Below are positions 24,816-33,430 of a DNA stretch of 64,000 nucleotides, in pieces. The notes beneath the pieces were generated by a model. That model had not been told where the DNA came from. It ran no database searches and was given only the letters and a program-made list of their open reading frames with translations. The position numbers and the translations under genes were made by a program. Numbering within the stretch: the stretch's first letter is position 1; each line of letters opens with the position of its first letter. The stretch is from Elusimicrobiota bacterium (GTDB lineage Bacteria > Elusimicrobiota > Elusimicrobia > UBA1565 > UBA9628), in NCBI GenBank assembly GCA_016212855.1, contig JACRDP010000020.1:1-64000 (forward strand). Reading direction: 5' to 3'.

Positions 24816-25522
24816 GGCTTTTTCTCGACTTTGTCGGGCAGGGAGTGCAGGAAGTACTCGGCCGGAAAGCGCCCGCCGGGCCCGTTTTCGTCCCAGGCCA
24901 TGAAGTCGTACACGCTCGGGCGGCCGTCGGCCCACGGATCGAACACGAGGCAGACGACCGGGGATTCGACCGGAGCGCAGACCACGGCGCCGGTGTGGTA
25001 GGGCCGCGCGGTCCGGCGATCGTCGCGGGGCGCCCAGTGCTCGAGTTCCATGTTCGTGAACTCGAACCAGATGATGTCCGACCAGTCCCGGCACAGGCCC
25101 TTTTCGCGCTTGTTCAGGGAGACGAGCCGGGCCAACTCTTGCTTCTTGTCGAAGATGGCGCCGCGCACCCGCTTGTCGTTGTACGGATCGTCCGGGGCGA
25201 CCTTCGCGAGCTTTGCCTCGAGCGCGGCGAGTTCCTTCTGGCGCAGCGAGATCATGCCTGTCAGCAGGCGCGCGGGTTGGAAGGGTTCGTCGACGTTCTC
25301 GATGACGGCCTCGCTGAGCACGCCGGTTTGCCAGCCGGCGTCGAGCTTCTTGGCGATGAGGTCCTTGTAGCGGCGGTACATCTTCTTGAGCTCGACGCGG
25401 GCCTCAGGGGGGAGCGCGTCGACGAACTCGCGGGCTTTTTGCGCGCGCAGTCCGGTCTCCGCCTGGCCTTCCTGGGCGGGGGCGGGGACGGCCAGCAGCA
25501 AGGCGAAAGCCAGGGCTCGCAC
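24812..25522 (-). CDS. secreted protein with possible Cys-His-Asp site
   Basis: 236 residues. Signal peptide (1-16, AVPAPAQ). A helical charged region (about 25-140) is followed by a compact domain with Cys144 (KGLCRDWSD), His176 (YHTGAVV) and Asp195 (VFDPWADG). The order and spacing recall transglutaminase-like/papain-fold triads. The match is by motif only, so the call is tentative. It is followed by the coupled unknown gene. A copy of the dispersed double-hairpin element lies upstream, in the gap before the divergent phosphorylase gene. Confidence 0.7.
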   Translation of the reverse strand: MRALAFALLLAVPAPAQEGQAETGLRAQKAREFVDALPPEARVELKKMYRRYKDLIAKKLDAGWQTGVLSEAVIENVDEPFQPARLLTGMISLRQKELAALEAKLAKVAPDDPYNDKRVRGAIFDKKQELARLVSLNKREKGLCRDWSDIIWFEFTNMELEHWAPRDDRRTARPYHTGAVVCAPVESPVVCLVFDPWADGRPSVYDFMAWDENGPGGRFPAEYFLHSLPDKVEKKP

Positions 25523-25581
25523 GACGAGAGGATAGTCGCGGGCGTCGTCGGCGTCAAGGCCCCGATCTTAACGACTATTTT

Positions 25582-25616
25582 GGAAGGGGCACTTCCTCGC
25601 GTATCGCTCGGTCGCC
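25582..25616 (+). repeat. dispersed double-hairpin element, copy A (intergenic)
   Basis: Hairpin 1 is GGAAG, five-base loop, CTTCC. After TC, hairpin 2 is GCG-TAT-CGC, followed by TCGGTCGC. Related copies lie at 29758-29804 and 51802-51848. Here it is intergenic, directly upstream of the -35 of the phosphorylase gene. Confidence 0.7.
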
Positions 25617-25617
25617 C

Positions 25618-25646
25618 TTGGCCCTCCATTCCATAATAGGTAGAAT
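25618..25646 (+). promoter_or_regulatory. promoter of phosphorylase gene, near-leaderless
   Basis: TTGGCC, 17 bases, TAGAAT, then eight bases to ATG. The -35 immediately follows repeat copy A. Confidence 0.6.
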
Positions 25647-25654
25647 CACCGTCT

Positions 25655-27799
25655 ATGGTCACCACCGACTCCTACAACGACTGGCAGCTTCCGCCCCGCC
25701 TGGCCCGCCTCAAGGATCTTTCCTACAACCTTTGGTGGAGCTGGCATCCCGAAGCCCGCGCCTTGTTCAAGGAGATCGACCGCACGCTCTGGGCCGAGAA
25801 CCATCACAACCCTGTTTCCCTGCTGCGCGGCGTGCCGGCTGAGCGCCTGCATGCGCTGGCCAAAGACGAAGGCTTTCTCGGACGCGTGGACGCCGTCATC
25901 GCTTCGTTCGACAAGTACATGACGACGGACCAGACCTGGTTCGCCAAGAACCACCCCGAGATGAAGGGCAAGAACATTGGCTACTTCTCGGCCGAGTTCG
26001 GCGTCCACAACTCGCTCAAGATCTACTCCGGCGGCCTCGGCATATTGGCCGGCGACCATTGCAAGTCCGCGTCGGACCTCGGCGTGCCCTTGGTCGGCGT
26101 GGGCTTCATGTACCCCGAGGGCTACGTCGTCCAGAAGATCTCCTCCGACGGCTGGCAGCAGAACGTTTACGAGACGGTGAACTGGGGCGTCTCACCGGTG
26201 CGCCCCGTCTTTGGACCCTCCGGCGGGCGCGTTCTTTTAGATATCCCGCTTGGCCACGGCACGGTCAAGGTCGCGGTCTGGAAAGTCCAAGTCGGACGAG
26301 TGCCGCTGTTCTTGATGGACACCAACGTCGACGGCAACTCGCCGCTCGACCGCGAGATTTCGGGTCGGCTTTACGGCGGAGACCGTACGATGCGCCTGCG
26401 CCAGGAGATCCTTCTCGGAATCGGCGGCGTGCGCGTACTGCGCGCGCTCGGCGTGCACCCGTCGGTGTTCCACGCGAACGAGGGCCACTCCTCGTTCCTG
26501 TTTCTCGAGCTGGCCCGTGAGAAGGTCGCCGGCGGCATGAAGCTGGAGGAAGCCCTGCGGCAAGTCGGCGAGAACGCCGTGTTCACGACCCACACCCCCG
26601 TCGAGGCCGGCCACGACGTGTTCGCCGAGGAGATGATCGCGGAGTACTTCGCTTCGTATTGGCCCCAGCTGGGCGTGGACCGCGAGCGGTTCATGGAATT
26701 CGCGCGCGTGCCCGGCCATGCCGGCTGGAACATGACCGCGCTCTCGCTCAAGATCGCCGGACGGCGCAACGCGGTGAGCCGCCGTCACGGCCAGGTGTCG
26801 CGCGAGATGTGGAGGAGCCTGTGGCCCGGGGCGCCGGAGAAGGATGTTCCGATCGCTCACGTGACCAACGGCGTGCATTTGCCCACCTGGGTCAACCAGG
26901 AGCTCGGCTCCCTATACGACCGCTACCTCGGGGAGGATTGGCGCGAGCGCCAGGACGACCAGAAGGTCTGGGCGAAGGTCAGCGCGATCCCCGACGAGCT
27001 CTTGTGGATGCAGCACAACAAGAACAAGAGCGCTTTGATGCAGATGATGCGCGCGCGGGCGCGCGGCCGCTGGATGAAGGAGCGGCACGACCCGGCGCAG
27101 GTGGTGGCGGGCGGCGCTTTGCTCGACCATTCGGCGCTCGTCATCGGCTTCGCGCGCCGCTTCGCCGGCTACAAGCGCGCCACGCTCATCCTCAAGGACG
27201 TCGAGCGTTTGAAGAAGCTGCTCTTCGATCCGTGGCGCCCCGTCCAGCTCGTGTTCGCGGGCAAGGCGCACCCGGCCGACGACGGCGGCAAGGCTCTTAT
27301 TCAACAGGTGTACCGGCTGGCGAAGGACCCGGCGTTCGGCGGCCGCATCGCCTTCATCGAGGACTACGACATGCACGTCGCGCGCTACCTGGTGCAGGGC
27401 GTCGACATGTGGCTCAACAATCCGTTGGCGCCCCTCGAGGCCTGCGGCACCTCCGGCGAGAAGGCCGGAGCCAACGGCGTGCCGAACTTCTCCGTGCTCG
27501 ACGGCTGGTGGGAAGAGGGCTTCAACGGCGGCAACGGCTGGCCGATCGGCCAGGCCGGCGGACGCGGAGCGGGCCCGGAGGCCGACGCGGCCGACGCCGA
27601 GGACATCTATAGGGCGCTTGAGGAAAAGATCGTGCCGCTGTATTACGACCGCGATGAGATGGGCGTGCCGCGGGGCTGGGTGAAGGTGATGAAGGAGTCG
27701 ATCCGCTCGGTCGCGCTCGAGTACGGGGCGGACCGGATGGTGAAGGACTACTGCAACATGCTTTACGCGCCGAAACGGGAGGTCGTCGCCTCACGGTGA
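25655..27799 (+). CDS. glgP: alpha-glucan phosphorylase (GT35, short TIGR02094 type)
   Basis: 714 residues. Releases glucose-1-phosphate from glycogen or maltodextrin by phosphorolysis with PLP. N-terminal DUF3417-like LSYNLWWSWHPEARALF, then YFSAEFGVHNSLKIYSGGLGILAGDHCKSASDL, HANEGHSSF, TTHTPVEAGHD and FARRFAGYKRA. The PLP site EACGTSGEKAGANGVPNFSVLDGWWEEG has Lys603 as the Schiff-base residue. In most relatives the text is EASGTSGMK; here S and M are C and E. The GTGA overlap with the helicase gene downstream is unexpected functionally. Confidence 0.95.
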   Translation: MVTTDSYNDWQLPPRLARLKDLSYNLWWSWHPEARALFKEIDRTLWAENHHNPVSLLRGVPAERLHALAKDEGFLGRVDAVIASFDKYMTTDQTWFAKNHPEMKGKNIGYFSAEFGVHNSLKIYSGGLGILAGDHCKSASDLGVPLVGVGFMYPEGYVVQKISSDGWQQNVYETVNWGVSPVRPVFGPSGGRVLLDIPLGHGTVKVAVWKVQVGRVPLFLMDTNVDGNSPLDREISGRLYGGDRTMRLRQEILLGIGGVRVLRALGVHPSVFHANEGHSSFLFLELAREKVAGGMKLEEALRQVGENAVFTTHTPVEAGHDVFAEEMIAEYFASYWPQLGVDRERFMEFARVPGHAGWNMTALSLKIAGRRNAVSRRHGQVSREMWRSLWPGAPEKDVPIAHVTNGVHLPTWVNQELGSLYDRYLGEDWRERQDDQKVWAKVSAIPDELLWMQHNKNKSALMQMMRARARGRWMKERHDPAQVVAGGALLDHSALVIGFARRFAGYKRATLILKDVERLKKLLFDPWRPVQLVFAGKAHPADDGGKALIQQVYRLAKDPAFGGRIAFIEDYDMHVARYLVQGVDMWLNNPLAPLEACGTSGEKAGANGVPNFSVLDGWWEEGFNGGNGWPIGQAGGRGAGPEADAADAEDIYRALEEKIVPLYYDRDEMGVPRGWVKVMKESIRSVALEYGADRMVKDYCNMLYAPKREVVASR

Positions 27800-29991
27800 G
27801 CGGAGCCATGGGCGTCGATCTCGAGAAGCTGAACCCCGAACAAAGAGCCGGGGCCACCCATTTGGACGGGGCCCTGCTGGTGCTGGCCGGGGCGGGCACG
27901 GGCAAAACCCGGGTGATCACCTACCGCATCGCGCGCCTGATCGAGACCGGGGTCTCACCGGACCGCATCCTCGCGGTGACGTTCACCAACAAGGCCGCGG
28001 GCGAGATGCGCCGCCGGCTCGAGGAGCTGGCGCCCGGCAAGGGCGCGCTCGTCTGGGCGTTCACGTTCCACTCGTTCTGCGCGAAGCTCGTGCGCATTCA
28101 CCATCAGGAGCTGGGCCTGCCGCGGCACTTCACGATTTACGACCAGGGCGATCAGAAGAAGCTCGTCACCGAGTCGATGAAGGAGCTCGGACTCGACGAC
28201 CAAAAGAGCAAGGCCGGGTTGTTCGTGAGCATCATCTCGCGCGCCAAGGACGACCTGCTCGATGCGGGCTCTTACGAAATTCATGCAATGAATTCGATCG
28301 ACCAGTCGCGCCAGACCGCGGCGAAGATCTACAAGGTCTATCAGAGCAAGCTCGACAAGGCGGGAGCCCTCGACTTCGGCGATCTGCTGCTCAAGACCTG
28401 TCAGCTGTTGCGCGATCACCCGAAGGTGCGCGAGCACTGGCAGGAGCATTTCACCCACCTGTTGGTGGACGAATATCAAGACACCAACCACGCCCAGTAC
28501 GTCCTGACGAAAACTTTGGCGGCGAAACATAAAAATGTCTGCGTCGTCGGCGACGACGACCAATCCATCTACTCCTGGCGCGGGGCGAACATCCGCAACA
28601 TCCTCGAGTTCGAGAAGGATTTCCCGAACGTCAAGGTCGTCACCCTCGAGCAGAACTATCGCTCCACCGGCCGCATCCTCGACGCCGCCGCGCTCGTCAT
28701 CCACCACAACAAGACGCGCAAGTCGAAGAAATTGTGGACGAAGGCCGCGCCGGGCGACGAGGTCCGCGTGCAGGAGCTTCCCAACGAGCACGAGGAAGCC
28801 ACCTACGTCGTGCGCCGCATCCAGGACGAGGTGCAGAACAACGGACGCTCATTAAAAGACAGCGCGGTGTTCTATCGCACGAACGCGCAATCGCGTTCGT
28901 TTGAAGAAGCGATGCGCCGCGCGCGCATTCCCTACAAGATCGTCGGCGCCATGCGCTTCTACGAGCGCAAGGAAATCAAGGACGCGATGGCGTACGCGCG
29001 CATCGTCGTCAACAAGCGCGACTCCGTCTCGCTCGACCGCGTCATCAACTGCCCGCCGCGCGGTCTCGGCGCGAAGAGCCTCGAGCTTGCCGAAAACTAC
29101 GCCGCCCATCACGGCCTGACCCTCTGGGATGCCTTCTGGGCGCACGGCCAGATCGACGGGCTCGGCGCCAAGGCGCACGGCGCTTTCGACGACTTCACTC
29201 AGACTTTGGAGAAGCTGCGCTCGACCGTGGAAGGCCTGCCCGCCGGCGGCGCGATGGCGCTCATCTTCGAGACGACCGGCTACTGGGCCTGGATCGAGTC
29301 CGAGATGGAGCACGATCCCGAGGCCGCCGGGCGCCTGGCCAACTTGCAGGAGCTTCTCAACGCCGTCAAAGAGTACGACGACAAGGAGAAGCAGAACGGC
29401 CGCGTCAGCACCTTGGCCACCTATCTTGAAGAGGTCGCGTTACAGACCGGCCTCGACGACTACGATGAGAACACGCCCGCGGTCACGCTCATGACCATCC
29501 ACCTGGCCAAGGGCCTCGAGTACCCCGTCGTGTTCCTGACCGGGCTCGAGGAGGGCTTGTTCCCGATCGGCGGCGGCAACGCGACGCCCGAGGATCTGGA
29601 AGAAGAGCGCCGCCTGTGCTACGTGGGCATCACGCGCGCCCGCGAGCGGCTGTACCTGACCTACGCCGCCACGCGCCGCCTGTTCGGCCAGGTGTACGCG
29701 AGCCTGCCCTCGCGCTTCATCATCGAGGCGAAGCTTTTCGGTTCCGGCCGCTCTACAACGGCGAGTGGAAGCGGCACTTCCTCGCCTTATGGCTCGGTCG
29801 CCGCTTCGACTCCTGTGCGTGCGGCGGCGACGGGTTTCAAGAACGGCCAGCGCGTGAAACACCCGCAGTTCGGCCGGGGCATCGTCTCCGACATCTCCGG
29901 CGCGGGAGACACGATGAAGGTGACGGTCAGATTCGACGACGGGCGCGTGGCCAAGCTGCTCACCCGCTACGCCCCCCTGGAGCCCGCCTGA
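27796..29991 (+). CDS. pcrA: UvrD/PcrA-type ATP-dependent DNA helicase
   Basis: 731 residues, SF1A 3'-5' helicase of repair and replication. Motifs: Walker A AGAGTGKT, Ia TFTNKAAGEM, Walker B LLVDEYQDTN, III GDDDQSIYSWRGA, IV EQNYRST, V TIHLAKGLEY and VI ITRARERLYLT. A Ser/Thr/Gly-rich linker (about 652-675) leads to the PcrA C-terminal Tudor-like domain (NGQRVKHPQFGRGIV). The linker contains copy B of the dispersed palindromic element, encoding TASGSGTSSPYGSVAAS. The start is GTG in the overlap with the phosphorylase stop; ATG four codons later is also possible. Confidence 0.96.
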   Translation: MSGAMGVDLEKLNPEQRAGATHLDGALLVLAGAGTGKTRVITYRIARLIETGVSPDRILAVTFTNKAAGEMRRRLEELAPGKGALVWAFTFHSFCAKLVRIHHQELGLPRHFTIYDQGDQKKLVTESMKELGLDDQKSKAGLFVSIISRAKDDLLDAGSYEIHAMNSIDQSRQTAAKIYKVYQSKLDKAGALDFGDLLLKTCQLLRDHPKVREHWQEHFTHLLVDEYQDTNHAQYVLTKTLAAKHKNVCVVGDDDQSIYSWRGANIRNILEFEKDFPNVKVVTLEQNYRSTGRILDAAALVIHHNKTRKSKKLWTKAAPGDEVRVQELPNEHEEATYVVRRIQDEVQNNGRSLKDSAVFYRTNAQSRSFEEAMRRARIPYKIVGAMRFYERKEIKDAMAYARIVVNKRDSVSLDRVINCPPRGLGAKSLELAENYAAHHGLTLWDAFWAHGQIDGLGAKAHGAFDDFTQTLEKLRSTVEGLPAGGAMALIFETTGYWAWIESEMEHDPEAAGRLANLQELLNAVKEYDDKEKQNGRVSTLATYLEEVALQTGLDDYDENTPAVTLMTIHLAKGLEYPVVFLTGLEEGLFPIGGGNATPEDLEEERRLCYVGITRARERLYLTYAATRRLFGQVYASLPSRFIIEAKLFGSGRSTTASGSGTSSPYGSVAASTPVRAAATGFKNGQRVKHPQFGRGIVSDISGAGDTMKVTVRFDDGRVAKLLTRYAPLEPA
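29758..29804 (+). repeat. dispersed double-hairpin element, copy B (inside pcrA)
   Basis: 47 bases sharing 39 with copy C. Hairpin 1 is GGAAG-CGGCA-CTTCC and hairpin 2 is GCC-TTAT-GGC. It is inserted in frame in the flexible linker before the helicase's C-terminal domain. Confidence 0.7.
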
Positions 29992-30278
29992 TGAGCGTGT
30001 CCGACGCCGACGTCAAGAAAATCGCCAAGCTCGCGCGCCTGCGCCTGAGCGACGCCGAGGTCGCGCTGTACGGCGGCCAGCTGACGAAGATCCTGGACTC
30101 GATGGCCGAGCTCGCCAAGGCCGACACCGCCAACGTGCCTCCGACGACGTCGGTGCTCGGCGCGGTGAACGTGATGCGCGAGGACGAGCCCAAGCCCTTC
30201 GAGGACATCGAGGCCCTGCTCGCCCACGCGCCCGATCGCGACGGCCCCTACTTCAAGGTGAAGAAGGTGATCGAATGA
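29991..30278 (+). CDS. gatC: Asp-tRNA(Asn)/Glu-tRNA(Gln) amidotransferase subunit C
   Basis: 95 residues, standard GatC length. It wraps between GatA and GatB and stabilises the complex that converts misacylated Glu-tRNA(Gln) and Asp-tRNA(Asn). Typical text: VKKIAKLARLRLSDAEV at the N-terminus, LTKILDSMAELAKADTANVPPT, then MREDEPKPF and HAPDRDGPYFKVKKVIE. The ATG overlaps the helicase stop by one base. gatA follows after one intervening TPR gene, and gatB after a Nudix gene. Confidence 0.95.
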   Translation: MSVSDADVKKIAKLARLRLSDAEVALYGGQLTKILDSMAELAKADTANVPPTTSVLGAVNVMREDEPKPFEDIEALLAHAPDRDGPYFKVKKVIE

Positions 30279-31522
30279 TCCGTCCCGCGCTGGTCCTGTT
30301 GCTCCTGGCCCCGGCGGCCCGCGCCGCCTCGACGCCCGACGCGAAGGCCAAGCGCACCTTGGCCTCGGCGATCCGGCTTTATCACAAGCTCGACCTGAGC
30401 GAGGCCGCGGCCCGCTTCGACGAGGCGATCGAGTCCGTCCCCGGCTGGAAGACGGCCGCGGGCTTCCGCGCGACATGCCGTTGGACCTTGGGCGACGTCG
30501 CCGGCGCGGGCGAGGACGCCAAGCTCGCCGCCAAGCTCAAGCCCGTCGACGCCGCCTCCTACGCCGCGCGCGGCAAGGCCCGTCTCATCCTCAAGGATTT
30601 CGAGGGCGCCCAGGCCGACTTCCTGGCCGCGGCCGAGGCCGACCCTCGCTCCATCGAGGGCCCGCTCGGCGGCGGCAGCGTGCTGGCCGCGATGGGCAAG
30701 CCGCGCGACGCGCTGGTGCCGCTGAACACCGCGGTCAAGCGCGACCCCGGCTCGGCCGCCGCGTTGCTCATGCGCGGCTCGGTCAAGGAGCGCGTGCGCG
30801 ACTTCCGCGGCGCGGTGGACGACTACGCTTCCATCATCGAGCTCAATCCCAAATTTCCGTGGGCGCGCTACTACCGGGGCAAGGTCCTGCGCGAGCTCAA
30901 GGATTATCGCGGCGCGGACGCGGACTTCTCCGCCTTCCTCGAGGGCAACGAGGACCACGAGGATGCGCATTACCTGCGCTCGAACGTGCGCTTCCTGCTC
31001 GGCGACTACCGCGGCGCGATCGCGGACCTGACCAAGGTGATCGCCGTGAACCCGCGCAAGGGGCTCGCCTACTCCAACCGCGGCCAGACGCGCGCGCTCA
31101 CCGGCGACAAGGCCGGGGCCGTCGCGGATTTGAGGAAGGCGCTCGAACTCGATCCCCAGCGCCGCGACAAGATTCAGGCCGCGATCGCCGCGATCGAGGC
31201 CGACGCGGCGCCGGCGCCGGAGCCGGAACCCGAGCCCGAGCTCGCGCCGCCGTCCCGCGCGTCCGAAACCGCCGCGCCGCGCCGCGCGCGCGACGACGGC
31301 CGCGACGCGCCCTCCTTCGGCGACGACGGTCCCGCCGTGAGCATCGAGAAGTCGGGCAAGGACATCGCGCCCAAGAGGGTCAAGGCCCCGACGCTCGATC
31401 TCGAGGACGAATTGCCGGCGAAGCCGGAGAAGGCGGAGCCGGGGCCGGGGCGTCGCGGGCGTAAAGAGCCTCCGACTGAAAGACACAACGGCGAAGAAGA
31501 GTCGCTCTTTATCGATAAATAA
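30275..31522 (+). CDS. secreted TPR-repeat protein
   Basis: 415 residues. Signal peptide (1-17, ending ARAAS), then seven to eight tetratricopeptide repeats (about 30-300) with typical pairs such as AYSNRGQTRALTGDKAGAVADLRKALELDP. The C-terminal tail (300-415) is Pro/Glu/Ala-rich and highly charged, likely disordered. It sits between gatC and gatA with an ATGA overlap and no gap to gatA, so it is co-transcribed with the amidotransferase genes despite being exported. TPR domains mediate protein-protein contact; the partner is unknown. Confidence 0.9.
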   Translation: MIRPALVLLLLAPAARAASTPDAKAKRTLASAIRLYHKLDLSEAAARFDEAIESVPGWKTAAGFRATCRWTLGDVAGAGEDAKLAAKLKPVDAASYAARGKARLILKDFEGAQADFLAAAEADPRSIEGPLGGGSVLAAMGKPRDALVPLNTAVKRDPGSAAALLMRGSVKERVRDFRGAVDDYASIIELNPKFPWARYYRGKVLRELKDYRGADADFSAFLEGNEDHEDAHYLRSNVRFLLGDYRGAIADLTKVIAVNPRKGLAYSNRGQTRALTGDKAGAVADLRKALELDPQRRDKIQAAIAAIEADAAPAPEPEPEPELAPPSRASETAAPRRARDDGRDAPSFGDDGPAVSIEKSGKDIAPKRVKAPTLDLEDELPAKPEKAEPGPGRRGRKEPPTERHNGEEESLFIDK

Positions 31523-32974
31523 ATGGAACTCACTCAGCAAACCGCAGCCAAGATCGCGAGCGCCGTTAGGAACGGCGAAACGACGGCGGAAGCCGTCGCG
31601 ACGGCTCACTTCGCCCGAATTGAGAAGCTCGACGGCACCGTTAAAGCGTTTCTGAACGCGACCAAGGACGCCGCCCTCGCGCGCGCGCGCGACATCGACG
31701 CCCGTCGCAAGAAAGGGGAAAAGCTCGGCGCGCTCGCCGGAGTTCCCGTCGCCCTCAAGGACAACATCCAGCTCAAGGGCGTGGAAACGACGTGCGCGTC
31801 CAAGATATTGAAGGGACATATCGCCGCGTACGACGCCACGGTCGTCGAACGTTTGAAGAATGCGGACGCGATCTTCGTCGGGAAGACCAACTTGGATGAG
31901 TTCGCCATGGGCTCCTCGACTGAGAACTCCGCCTTCCAGAAGACGACCAATCCCTGGGACGCCGCCTGCGTGCCCGGCGGCTCCTCCGGCGGTTCGGCCG
32001 CGGCCGCCGCGGCCGGGATGTGCTCGTTTTCCCTGGGCAGCGACACCGGCGGCTCGATACGCCAGCCCGCCGCGTTCTGCGGCGTCGTCGGCCTCAAGCC
32101 GACCTACGGCCTCGTCTCGCGCTACGGCCTCGTCGCGTTCGCCTCGTCGCTCGATCAGATCGGCCCGTTCACGCGCACCGTGTCGGACGCCGAGCTCGCC
32201 TTGTCGGTGATCGGTGGCCACGATCCTAAGGATACGACGTCTGCCCCGAACGAGCCCGCCCCTATTTCTGCGGCGCCCAAGGACCTGAAGGGTCTACGCA
32301 TCGGCCTTCCCAAAGAGTATTTCATCGAAGGCCTCGATCCCGAGGTGGAGAAGTCGGTGCGCGACGCCGTGGCGGTGCTCAAGTCGCTCGGCGCCGAGAT
32401 CAAAGAGGTGTCGCTCCCGCACACCAAGTACGCGATCGCGACCTATTACATCATCGCCCCGTCCGAGGCCTCCTCGAACCTGGCGCGCTTCGACGGCATC
32501 CGCTACGGCTTTATGGACCGGGCGGCGACGAACCTGCAGGAAGTTTACGAGATGACGCGCGGCGCCGGCTTCGGCTCCGAGGTTAAGCGCCGCATCATGC
32601 TCGGGACCTACGCGCTGTCCTCCGGCTACTACGACGCGTATTACTCGAAGGCTCAGCGTGTGCGCACCTTGATGGCGAACGACTTCAAAGAGGTCTTCAA
32701 GCAGGTGGATCTCATCGCGGCGCCGACGACTCCGACGCCGCCGTTCCGCTTCGGCGAGAAGACCAACGACCCCATCGCGATGTATCTGTCGGACATATTT
32801 ACCATCCCTTCCAACATGGCGGGTAATGCCTCGGTTTCTATTCCGTGCGGATTCTCGAAGAAGGGAATGCCGATTGGTCTCCAACTCATCGCCGACGTCT
32901 TTCAGGAAAAGAAGATGTTATCGACGGCGAAGGCGTACGAGACGCTCAAGCCGTTCGCCTTGCTGAAGGGATGA
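31523..32974 (+). CDS. gatA: Asp-tRNA(Asn)/Glu-tRNA(Gln) amidotransferase subunit A
   Basis: 483 residues. Glutaminase (amidase-signature) subunit that frees ammonia for transamidation. The Ser-cisSer-Lys triad is intact and at the same numbering as in the Staphylococcus enzyme: Lys79 (VALKDNI), Ser154 (GGSSGGSA) and Ser178 ([11 protein letters not shown]). The ATG directly follows the TPR stop. Presence of GatCAB implies that glutaminyl- and/or asparaginyl-tRNA is made indirectly in this organism. Confidence 0.97.
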   Translation: MELTQQTAAKIASAVRNGETTAEAVATAHFARIEKLDGTVKAFLNATKDAALARARDIDARRKKGEKLGALAGVPVALKDNIQLKGVETTCASKILKGHIAAYDATVVERLKNADAIFVGKTNLDEFAMGSSTENSAFQKTTNPWDAACVPGGSSGGSAAAAAAGMCSFSLGSDTGGSIRQPAAFCGVVGLKPTYGLVSRYGLVAFASSLDQIGPFTRTVSDAELALSVIGGHDPKDTTSAPNEPAPISAAPKDLKGLRIGLPKEYFIEGLDPEVEKSVRDAVAVLKSLGAEIKEVSLPHTKYAIATYYIIAPSEASSNLARFDGIRYGFMDRAATNLQEVYEMTRGAGFGSEVKRRIMLGTYALSSGYYDAYYSKAQRVRTLMANDFKEVFKQVDLIAAPTTPTPPFRFGEKTNDPIAMYLSDIFTIPSNMAGNASVSIPCGFSKKGMPIGLQLIADVFQEKKMLSTAKAYETLKPFALLKG

Positions 32975-33381
32975 AAGAAGCCAAGGAATACGCCGCGGGC
33001 GGGATCGTCGGAAAGAACGGCAAGGTTCTGCTCGTGAAGGTGACGAATCTGCAGGGGGAGGTCGTGTGGACCTTTCCCAAGGGACATCTCGAGAAGAACG
33101 AGACCCCGCTGAAGGCCGCTTTGCGCGAAGTCGAAGAAGAGACGGGCTGGAGATGCCGGAAGACGGGGTCGCTGGCCTTGGTCCGCTACCGGTTCAACCG
33201 CAATGGGCGGCCGGTGGCGAAAAAGGTGCGGTGGTACCGCATGGAACCGATTGAGAAAACGGGGAGGCCCGACGCGCATGAGATCATGAACACCAAATGG
33301 GTGGCGGCGGGCATGGCCGGGAAGTCATTGTCGTACCCGAGCGATTTAAAGCTGATTGGACGTTATATAGGGAAGCTGTGA
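32971..33381 (+). CDS. Nudix hydrolase
   Basis: 136 residues. The full Nudix box is present, G-x5-E-x7-REVEEETGW (GHLEKNE, then [13 protein letters not shown]). N-terminal [18 protein letters not shown] is typical. The surrounding text, with [13 protein letters not shown] and KKVRWYRME, resembles diadenosine polyphosphate or diphosphoinositol-type Nudix enzymes, but the substrate is not predictable. The start is the ATG overlapping the gatA stop; the upstream frame is inside gatA. With the YqeK domain at 19 kb, the window holds two possible dinucleoside-polyphosphate hydrolases. Confidence 0.92.
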   Translation: MKEAKEYAAGGIVGKNGKVLLVKVTNLQGEVVWTFPKGHLEKNETPLKAALREVEEETGWRCRKTGSLALVRYRFNRNGRPVAKKVRWYRMEPIEKTGRPDAHEIMNTKWVAAGMAGKSLSYPSDLKLIGRYIGKL

Positions 33382-33430
33382 CCGGTTTGCGGTGGACTGT
33401 AATCGAATATAAGAGAATAATGGGGATCGG

